Shown here piece by piece: positions 44,113 to 50,038 of a stretch of DNA of 50,038 bases. The stretch covers positions 1 through 50,038 of the forward strand of contig MNQS01000118.1 of NCBI GenBank assembly GCA_001915545.1. The letters are read 5' to 3'. The position numbers were made by a program, and so were the translations under genes. Below the pieces are notes generated by a model. The model was given only the letters and a program-made list of their open reading frames with translations. It had not been told where the DNA came from and made no database searches. The number at the start of each line of letters is the position of its first letter. Positions within the stretch are counted from its first letter, which is position 1. The DNA is from Bacteroides sp. 43_108. GTDB taxonomy: Bacteria; Bacteroidota; Bacteroidia; Bacteroidales; Bacteroidaceae.

Positions 44113-44294
44113 GAACGTACAGGCAGGTCTTCTGACTTTCTTAAGCCTGACTCCTTCCCAAAGGTCTGTCCTTCAGTGGAGTTGCTGTTTGTCAGGCTTT
44201 GCAAACAAGATTACAGCAGCGGGTACTGTTCGGGATTTTCACCCGATTCCCTTTTCATCCATACGGCCGGACGGCACGGCATGAACACCTGTTA
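44113..44294 (-). promoter_or_regulatory. Cobalamin (B12) riboswitch upstream of nrdD
   Basis: On the minus strand the conserved core reads AAAAGGGAATCGGGTG, AAAATCCCGAACAG, then ACCCGCTGCTGTAA. The B12 box GTCAGAAGACCTGCCT lies at about 44120-44136, preceded by the GGAGTCAGGCTT arm. These are the diagnostic blocks of adenosylcobalamin riboswitches. The predicted RNA start falls at its 5' edge. When B12 is plentiful it should reduce nrdDG expression. This makes sense if the cell also has a B12-dependent class II reductase elsewhere. Confidence 0.93.
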
Positions 44295-44300
44295 TGTCTG

Positions 44301-44330
44301 CAAAGGTAATGTTTTCGCCGACTATATCAA
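44301..44330 (-). promoter_or_regulatory. Promoter of the riboswitch-nrdDG transcript
   Basis: On the minus strand TTG (44328-44330), a 19-bp spacer and TACCTTTG (44301-44308) match the Bacteroidetes consensus exactly. It places the RNA start near 44294, just before the riboswitch aptamer. Confidence 0.8.
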
Positions 44331-44579
44331 ATTAAAAAATGTATTTATCTTGTTCCTTATCCGTGTGCATGTGGTGAACGTCTTTTTGTTCTGGAATATA
44401 TGTTTGCGGTCTTGATTTATTAGTATGTAATGTGCATTTTATTTTATTAAGCGTTAAAATGATAAAAATGTGATTTGTGTATAGGGCGTTTGCTTACATA
44501 TTTGCGATTCGATGCGAAAAATTGCTTACTATTTGAAATAATAATTGAGTTTTTCTTCTGTATTTACTTTTGAAAATTA
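44331..44579. other. AT-rich divergent spacer between nrdD promoter and asnA promoter
   Basis: No gene or further motif is supported here. Confidence 0.5.
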
Positions 44580-44587
44580 TATATTTG
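44580..44587 (+). promoter_or_regulatory. -7 element of asnA
   Basis: TATATTTG matches TAnnTTTG exactly, 29 bp before the chosen ATG at 44617. No TTG at the ideal spacing was found. Its position shows that the longer frame start at 44545 cannot be used. Confidence 0.55.
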
Positions 44588-44616
44588 TGGATGAAATCTA
44601 CAAAATAGTAAAATAT

Positions 44617-45654
44617 ATGAGCAAATTGATTAAGCCTGAGGGTTATAAGCAGTTGCTTGACCCGACACAGACTGAACAAGGTATCAAAACGATAAAAGAC
44701 TTCTTTCAGATTAATCTATCAACAGCGCTTCGCCTAAGACGTGTCACTGCGCCGCTTTTTGTACTTAGGGGACTTGGTATAAACGATGATTTGAATGGTG
44801 TGGAAAGACCTGTGACGTTCCCAATAAAGGATATGGGTGAGAGAGTGGCCGAGGTGGTACATTCACTTGCCAAGTGGAAACGTCTTATGTTGGCCGAATA
44901 TGGCATAGAGCCAGGTTACGGTTTGTATACAGACATGAATGCCATACGTGGCGATGAAGAGCTTGACAATCTGCATTCGCTCTATGTTGACCAGTGGGAC
45001 TGGGAACGCACCATTAAAGCAGAGGACCGCAATCTTGCTTTTCTGAAGAAAATGGTGAAGTGCATTTATGCTTCAATCAGACGTACGGAGTATCTTGTTT
45101 GCGAGACATATCCGCAGATCAAACCTTTCCTGCCGGAAGAAATACATTTTATACATTCAGAAGAACTTTTGCAGAAATATCCGGGAATGTCGTCTAAGGA
45201 GCGCGAAAACGCTATATGTAAGGAGTACGGTGCTGTATTTATAATAGGTATAGGCGGAAAATTGAGCAACGGCGAACCGCATGACCTGCGTGCACCGGAT
45301 TATGACGATTGGACAACCAAGAACGAAGACGGATATGACGGACTCAACGGAGATATCATGGTTTGGTATCCTACGCTCAACAGAAGCATTGAACTTTCTT
45401 CAATGGGTATCCGTGTAGATCAGGAAGCACTCCTGCGCCAGCTTAAGATTACTGGCAAGGAAGACAGGAAGGAACTGTATTTCCACAAGCGTCTTCTTGA
45501 CGGCGAACTTCCTTTAAGCATCGGTGGAGGTATCGGACAGAGCCGTCTGTGTATGGTGCTTCTCCATAAGGCACATCTTGGTGAGATTCAGGCTAGTATT
45601 TGGCCGGAGGACATGCGACGCGAATGCGCCGAATTGGGCATGCCTCTTATTTGA
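44617..45654 (+). CDS. asnA: Aspartate--ammonia ligase (AsnA-type asparagine synthetase)
   Basis: A 345-residue ammonia-dependent asparagine synthetase, related to class II aminoacyl-tRNA synthetases. It starts MSKLIKPEGYKQLLDPTQTE. Typical blocks are TALRLRRVTAPLFVLRGLGINDDLNG, ERPVTFPIKD, AVVHSLAKWKR-like sequence, GLYTDMNAIR, LDNLHSLYVDQWDWE and, near the end, LPLSIGGGIGQSRLCMVLL (class II motif 3). ATG 44617 is chosen over 44545, because the upstream part is AT-rich and non-homologous and spans the -7 element. The gene is monocistronic with a clear terminator. Confidence 0.96.
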   Translation: MSKLIKPEGYKQLLDPTQTEQGIKTIKDFFQINLSTALRLRRVTAPLFVLRGLGINDDLNGVERPVTFPIKDMGERVAEVVHSLAKWKRLMLAEYGIEPGYGLYTDMNAIRGDEELDNLHSLYVDQWDWERTIKAEDRNLAFLKKMVKCIYASIRRTEYLVCETYPQIKPFLPEEIHFIHSEELLQKYPGMSSKERENAICKEYGAVFIIGIGGKLSNGEPHDLRAPDYDDWTTKNEDGYDGLNGDIMVWYPTLNRSIELSSMGIRVDQEALLRQLKITGKEDRKELYFHKRLLDGELPLSIGGGIGQSRLCMVLLHKAHLGEIQASIWPEDMRRECAELGMPLI

Positions 45655-45704
45655 TTTGCAGTTGATGCTGAGGTGCAGCTATTTTTTACACACATATTCT
45701 TCAG

Positions 45705-45749
45705 AACTGTATGTCGGTCATGTTTAAGATCGGCATACAGTTTTTTTAT
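45705..45749 (+). terminator. asnA terminator
   Basis: AACTGTATG (45705-45713, extended to 45716) pairs with CATACAGTT (45734-45742), closed by TCG/CGG, and is followed by TTTTTATT. It lies 50 bp after the asnA stop codon. Confidence 0.85.
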
Positions 45750-45832
45750 TTGCATATATCACTGAAAAACATTCTTCTTTTTTCTGTCTATCCGTTTAAT
45801 TTTTCTGCTTTATTCCTCGCGCTCATCGTTTC

Positions 45833-45920
45833 AGTACTTCCTAAGGAGTATTGGAATATTGCTTAAGAAGTATTCAAGAACTTCTTAGGAGGTATTGCAG
45901 TACTTCTTAAGCAGTATTGC
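45833..45920. repeat. Four exact-length 22-bp tandem repeats, each nearly palindromic
   Basis: Four consecutive 22-bp units (45833, 45855, 45877, 45899) align without gaps. The consensus is AGTACTTCTTAAG, one variable base, then AGTATTGC. The shared TAAG/TAGG core recurs at 45842, 45864, 45886 and 45908. Each unit is itself a near palindrome (TACTTCTTAAGcAGTA). The array lies in the spacer between asnA and the sialate esterase, about 130 bp upstream of the esterase -7 element. It is not coding in any evident frame. It may be a multi-site operator or a mobile-type intergenic repeat. Confidence 0.85.
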
Positions 45921-46048
45921 TGTTGTTTGGATCTTTGATTGAGCTTATACGCCTGACGAGGCAAAGAAAACATTAATGTCTGCAATTAAGAGCAAAGTGA
46001 ATCTTTTTCGAAATATTTAATTTTACACAATATTTGAAGTCGGCGTTT
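45921..46048. other. Remainder of spacer upstream of the esterase
   Basis: AT-rich DNA between the tandem array and the esterase promoter. No gene or other motif is supported. Confidence 0.5.
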
Positions 46049-46056
46049 TATTTTTG
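46049..46056 (+). promoter_or_regulatory. -7 element of the sialate esterase gene
   Basis: TATTTTTG matches TAnnTTTG, 84 bp before the ATG at 46141. No TTG at ideal spacing was found. The 5' leader would be about 78 bases. Confidence 0.45.
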
Positions 46057-46140
46057 CCGCGATGGGCGTTGATTAATTTAACAAGACGCAAGCTATAAAT
46101 CTTATACTACAGAAAAATCTAAGCTAAAACTGTAAGATGT

Positions 46141-47499
46141 ATGAATTTTAAGAAGTTATTTGTAAGCATTGTCTGCATGTGTTCATGCTGTGCAGTGTTG
46201 GGACAGAATGTGAAACTGTCTACTTTGTTTTCAGACGGATGTGTTCTTCAGCAGAAGAGCAAGGTTCCTGTATGGGGAACAGCTGATCCGGGCGAAGCTG
46301 TGGTTGTCAGCGGTAGCTGGAACGATGAACAAGTGAAGGTGACGGCGGATGAGACTGGAAAATGGATTGCCTATCTGAGTACTCCTGCCGGCGGTGCTTC
46401 GACATACTCCTTGAAGGTAAATGACATGAATGTCGAAAATGTTCTTGTCGGAGAAGTATGGATTTGTTCAGGACAGTCAAATATGAAGTTCCGTTTGGGT
46501 GAGTCGTGGGACGACAATTGGCAGATCAAAGGTGACAACTTTACGGACCTGCGATTTTTTGAGGTCGGAGTAAAACGTTCAGACAAACCTTTGGACGACG
46601 TTGAAGGTTTTTGGCGTTACGGCAAATATGACAACAACATGCAGCACATAAGTGCTGTCGGATATTATTTCGGGCGTTATCTGCGTCAGAAACTCAATGT
46701 GCCTGTGGGAGTAATCGGTATCTACGAAGGCGGAACTTCGGCAGAGGAATGGACGGAGAAAGCACTGTTTGACAGTTGTGAGGAGTTGAAGGGTACTTAT
46801 CACGAAGCACAGCCTGTTGGATGCCTCTACAACGGTATGGTTGCTCCTGTTTTGCCTTATAAGAATTCCGGAATTATCTGGTATCAGGGTGAGAATAATG
46901 TCAGTCGTCAGAATTCATATAAGACTTTGCTTGAACTGATGGTGGAAGGTTGGCGCAATGATTTCGACGATCCGACATTACCTTTTTATATAGCACAGCT
47001 CACTTCTTATGGAAATGATGATTGGCGCACATTCCGTGAGATTCAGGCCGACATTGCCGGTGACCTGCGCAATTCGGGGCTGGCTGTGACAATAGATGGA
47101 GGTGAGGAAAGCAATATTCATCCGCACAAGAAGAAGATTGTTGGCGATCGTTTGGCTATGATTGCTTTGGGACGTGTTTACGGAATGGACGAGCCGGTGA
47201 GCAGTCCTGTTTTCAGAAAAAAGAAGATTGAAGGTAATCGTTTGCGCCTTTATTTCAAGTATGCTGATTCTGGATTCAAGGTTAGCGGTGACGATGCTGA
47301 CATTAAGCATTTTGAGCTGTGTGGCGATGATGGCGTTTATCATACTGCACATGCTGTTGTTGAAGGCAACACGATTCTTCTTGACTGTCCGGAAGTGAAA
47401 GAACCTAAAGAAGCACGCTATTTCTGGAAGAAATATGACAAACCGAATATTTTCACAGCTCAGGGACTGCCTATAGTTCCTTTCAGAACTGAAAATTAA
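46141..47499 (+). CDS. Secreted sialate O-acetylesterase-like SGNH hydrolase
   Basis: A 452-residue exported esterase that probably removes O-acetyl groups from sialic acid or other glycans. A signal peptide (about 1-21, ending VLGQ) is followed by a beta-sandwich domain (VKLSTLFSDGCVLQQKSKVPVWGTADPGE). The SGNH hydrolase then has the nucleophile Ser in WICSGQSNM near residue 115. GVIGIYEGGTSAEEW and GIIWYQGENNVSR (near 240) follow, and the late motif NIHPHKK near 322 supplies the catalytic His. It ends with a small beta domain (KKIEGNRLRLYFKYADSGF). Only 50 bp separate it from the next secreted protein. With the GH29 fucosidase it suggests use of host glycans. Confidence 0.87.
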   Translation: MNFKKLFVSIVCMCSCCAVLGQNVKLSTLFSDGCVLQQKSKVPVWGTADPGEAVVVSGSWNDEQVKVTADETGKWIAYLSTPAGGASTYSLKVNDMNVENVLVGEVWICSGQSNMKFRLGESWDDNWQIKGDNFTDLRFFEVGVKRSDKPLDDVEGFWRYGKYDNNMQHISAVGYYFGRYLRQKLNVPVGVIGIYEGGTSAEEWTEKALFDSCEELKGTYHEAQPVGCLYNGMVAPVLPYKNSGIIWYQGENNVSRQNSYKTLLELMVEGWRNDFDDPTLPFYIAQLTSYGNDDWRTFREIQADIAGDLRNSGLAVTIDGGEESNIHPHKKKIVGDRLAMIALGRVYGMDEPVSSPVFRKKKIEGNRLRLYFKYADSGFKVSGDDADIKHFELCGDDGVYHTAHAVVEGNTILLDCPEVKEPKEARYFWKKYDKPNIFTAQGLPIVPFRTEN

Positions 47500-47549
47500 C
47501 TCAGTGGAGCTTTTTAACTATGTTGAACCTTAATTTATTGAAGCACAAT

Positions 47550-49916
47550 ATGAAAATCAGAACTATGGCAGTGTGCCTGCTGACAGCGTCTTATGGTATG
47601 GGATATTCGCAGGTCGGTTCCTTGCTCTATGATAAAGTGTATGACGGCTCCGGCGGACGTCCTATGGATTTTGCTCCGGCATGGACCGAACATTCTGTCA
47701 ATGGAGACAATATAAAAGTTTCTCAAGGCAATAAGCTTTCTGTTTCGATCGGAGACAATTCGTCTTGGAATGCACTCATGTTTCTGCCGGGCACATTTTC
47801 TGTTCCTTTCACTGCAGAATATTCTTTGGATGGGATAGAAGGTGGTGGAACAGACTTTGACGTTCGTACGGCCGAAGGCAAGCGTTTTTCGTTTACTCTT
47901 CAGCAGAAATGTCTTATTGACCGTATGAGGAGTGATACTCTGTGCACTGAACTTCCGGTACAAGATCGTTCGGTATACAGATTTGCCGTTTCAGACGATG
48001 ACAAGCTTGTGATATACCGAAACGGTGAAGAAATTTTGCAGGCTGCCGTTTGTGAGGGCGATACACTGATGGATCCCGGATTTGAGAATCTGGAAAATCC
48101 TGAGCCTATATGGTGGTGGGCAAGCTGGTCGCAGCTGACGGTAGATACTTCAAGACCTCGTTCGGGCAAGAAGAGCCTTCATTGGGAGAACGGATGGACC
48201 GGCGATATGGGAGCGCATATTCCTGTTCAGCCGAATGCAAAATACAAATTATCCTATTATGCGAAGGCTGAACGTGTAAATGCATGGCAGTCGGAGATGA
48301 AGGGCAACCTTACAGTTGGTGGTGAAGAGATTGCTTCTGTCAATATACCGGTAGGAGAGTACAGGCTTTTTACTGTCGAGTTTACAACAGGCCCTCTTGA
48401 TGAAACTGCTGAGTTGAGGTTCCATAACGGATGGGATTCTTCCGAATCAGGCGCTTTTGCTGTATTTATTGATGACATGCGGCTCGAAAGGGTAGAAGCA
48501 CAGCCTTATATGCAGTTCGGACGTAAGTCACTTTCTGGCGAAAGCCGTTTCGGTGTGCGCCATGTTGCTTTGCGTTATGGTGATGCTCTGCGGCCGGCCG
48601 TCTTTACAGACTTGGCCGAATTGTGTGAGAAGACGCGGGCGATGCTTGATGAAGCAGTTGTAGGTGATGAAATCGGAAACTATCCTGATTATGCAGTTTC
48701 AGAGCTGAAATCTTCTTTGGAGCATGCGGCAGGCGTTGAAGAAGGTTGCAAATATGTGGCTGTAGATTCTTCTTACGCCGTATTATCGCGCGATATGGAA
48801 ATCTTCAGCAAGTGCATGGTTACTGACACTGAACTTTCTTTCTCGGAGTTTTCAGTGCCTCAACTTGACAGGACACTTCGTGCAGGAGAAAGTTTGACAA
48901 TTGTTCCGACTGGAAAAATGAGTAATGGAGAAGAGATTGACAATGACATTCTTCGTGTTGAATATAAGTCTGAAAACGGTCTTTTCGAAATTTCAGAAGA
49001 TGGATATCTGACGGCTTTATCATCAGGTTCAGATTTTCTTGTGGTCAATGCCAGATATATAAATGCCTCCGAACAGTTCAGAATACCTGTAAATATAGAA
49101 ACTTATCAGATTGAGTCTGTTTCTGCCGAAACCTATGAAACGAAACTGTTGTTGGGCGATGCTACAGGTATTAAGGTTGATGTGGTCATGACCGGTGGAA
49201 AAGCTCCTGAAGCTGGTGAGGTGCAGTTGTCGTACGAGTCGTTGACGCCGGATGTTGCCGAGGTAAACAGCAATGGTTCCGTTATTGCAAAAGGTGCCGG
49301 CAAGGCTGTCGTTCGCGTTACAGCAACGTTTATGGGAGAAAATGTGAGCGCTGATGTCGAGTGCGATGTAGTCAAGATTGAAAGCATCTCGTTGGAGGCA
49401 CCATTGAGCATGGAAGTCAATGAACATTCAGAATATGCATTTAGCGGATTCTATTCGGACGGAACTGAATTTGCAATGGAAGATGAAGATGTTGTTGTAT
49501 GGTCGTCTGACAGAAGTGTGTTTAAAATGGACGATTCAGGCAATATTGTCGGTGCAGAACCGGGCGAAACGATGCTGAATGTTCGTGTAAATCAGGGAGG
49601 TGTACAGTTGAAGAAAAGCGTGGCTGTAAAGGTTGAAGTTCCTTTGTCCATCTCTGATGTCGAAGAAGCTGACAAGAACGGATGCAGATTTTCGTACAAT
49701 CCGGACAGCAAGATTGTAACTGTCGTAAAGCCGTCAGATTGCAGTGCATCGAAGGTTTCTATCTATTCGTCTTCAGGTTTGCGTGTGCGCTGTGTTGCAT
49801 TTGATGGCGACAGAGCTGAATTGTCTGTAGCTGGTCTGCTTGCTGGAGTATATGCTGTTGCCGTAGACGGAATCGCTTCAAACTCTGTAAAACTGACTGT
49901 TTCGCAAGGATATTGA
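47550..49916 (+). CDS. Secreted carbohydrate-binding/Ig-like protein with sorting-type tail
   Basis: A 788-residue exported protein from ATG 47550 (MKIRTMAVCLLTASYGMGYSQ, a signal peptide). An in-frame ATG at 47520 would add 10 residues. Residues ~25-165 are a beta-sandwich. Residues ~170-310 resemble a CBM4/9-type carbohydrate-binding module (DPGFENLENPEP, SGKKSLHWENGW, YKLSYYAKAERVN, AVFIDDMRLE). Ig-like BIG2-type repeats fill ~430-690 (LSYESLTPDVAEVNSNGSVI; KGAGKAVVRVTATF). The tail after ~705 (YNPDSKIVTV ... VSIYSSSGLRV ... AGLLAGVYAVAV) resembles type IX sorting domains. No catalytic motif is recognised. It is likely co-transcribed with the esterase and may anchor or bind the same glycan. 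Confidence 0.8.
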   Translation: MKIRTMAVCLLTASYGMGYSQVGSLLYDKVYDGSGGRPMDFAPAWTEHSVNGDNIKVSQGNKLSVSIGDNSSWNALMFLPGTFSVPFTAEYSLDGIEGGGTDFDVRTAEGKRFSFTLQQKCLIDRMRSDTLCTELPVQDRSVYRFAVSDDDKLVIYRNGEEILQAAVCEGDTLMDPGFENLENPEPIWWWASWSQLTVDTSRPRSGKKSLHWENGWTGDMGAHIPVQPNAKYKLSYYAKAERVNAWQSEMKGNLTVGGEEIASVNIPVGEYRLFTVEFTTGPLDETAELRFHNGWDSSESGAFAVFIDDMRLERVEAQPYMQFGRKSLSGESRFGVRHVALRYGDALRPAVFTDLAELCEKTRAMLDEAVVGDEIGNYPDYAVSELKSSLEHAAGVEEGCKYVAVDSSYAVLSRDMEIFSKCMVTDTELSFSEFSVPQLDRTLRAGESLTIVPTGKMSNGEEIDNDILRVEYKSENGLFEISEDGYLTALSSGSDFLVVNARYINASEQFRIPVNIETYQIESVSAETYETKLLLGDATGIKVDVVMTGGKAPEAGEVQLSYESLTPDVAEVNSNGSVIAKGAGKAVVRVTATFMGENVSADVECDVVKIESISLEAPLSMEVNEHSEYAFSGFYSDGTEFAMEDEDVVVWSSDRSVFKMDDSGNIVGAEPGETMLNVRVNQGGVQLKKSVAVKVEVPLSISDVEEADKNGCRFSYNPDSKIVTVVKPSDCSASKVSIYSSSGLRVRCVAFDGDRAELSVAGLLAGVYAVAVDGIASNSVKLTVSQGY

Positions 49917-49972
49917 TTTTATTTTGAACATAGAGCGTTTTTTTAGGGATATTCAGTAAATAGAATAAAATT

Positions 49973-50019
49973 AGCCAACTAATTCATACACAAAGTGTTG
50001 CGAATTAGCTGGCTTTTTT
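49973..50019 (+). terminator. Terminator after the Ig-like protein gene
   Basis: AGCCAaCTAATTC (49973-49985) pairs with GAATTAGcTGGCT (50002-50014), with one A-C mismatch and a 16-base loop, followed by TTTTG. It lies 57 bp after the stop codon. Confidence 0.8.
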
Positions 50020-50038
50020 GTATCTTTAGGTATTCCCC

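Noticed and set aside
45833..45920. CRISPR array
   Set aside because: The 22-bp units are directly adjacent with no unique spacers, and no cas gene is present in the window.

Overview
The window looks like chromosomal DNA of a member of the order Bacteroidales (Bacteroidaceae/Prevotellaceae type). Three things point there. Many genes are preceded by the Bacteroidetes -7 element TAnnTTTG, often with TTG 19-20 bp upstream. Two large surface proteins end in type IX secretion-like sorting tails. The gene set is also typical: a DUF4270 lipoprotein beside a short glycogen synthase, a BlaI/BlaR1 pair with TonB-like repeats, GH29 fucosidase, DUF2264, hisGDCB, panCD and asnA. Genus and species cannot be fixed from the sequence alone.

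Layout. 1-5.5 kb: end of an unidentified gene, then a 1751-residue GLUG-repeat surface protein (minus). 5.8-8.0 kb: BlaI/BlaR1-type regulator and sensor behind a promoter with ATTAG/CTAAT inverted repeats. 8.1-9.8 kb: secreted alpha-L-fucosidase (minus). 9.8-10.9 kb: AT-rich and nearly gene-free, with one possible 30-residue peptide. 10.9-27.2 kb: a one-directional phage-defence island, a complete type 1 BREX system in the order XRE regulator, brxA, brxB, brxC, [62-aa membrane peptide + LPO_1073/Vpar_1526-family protein], pglX, [AlbA_2/HATPase protein], pglZ, brxL. 27.3-31.6 kb: secreted DUF3828-like protein, guanine deaminase, secreted DUF2264 protein. 31.6-36.3 kb: histidine operon hisGDCB behind a classical attenuator with a His-rich leader peptide. 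36.3-41.0 kb: small esterase, DUF4270 lipoprotein and glycogen synthase (minus), panC-panD. 41.1-44.3 kb: anaerobic ribonucleotide reductase nrdD-nrdG (minus) behind a cobalamin riboswitch. 44.6-50 kb: asnA, a 22-bp tandem-repeat array, a secreted sialate O-acetylesterase-like protein and a secreted carbohydrate-binding/Ig-like protein.

How the genes work together. In BREX, PglX is the adenine methyltransferase that marks self DNA. BrxC and BrxL are ATPases, PglZ is a phosphatase-fold protein, and BrxA/BrxB are small core factors; together they block phage replication. Two accessory pieces interrupt the core. The one between brxC and pglX is the most unusual part of the window. A small membrane peptide ends, and the next protein begins, with the same Q/N-rich motif (QKAG-N/D-NS-x-Q-x-QI). 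This resembles the matched amyloid-type signalling motifs known from paired bacterial immune genes. The histidine and nrd transcripts each carry an RNA switch that can be read directly from the sequence.

No transposase, integrase, tRNA, rRNA or CRISPR array was recognised.
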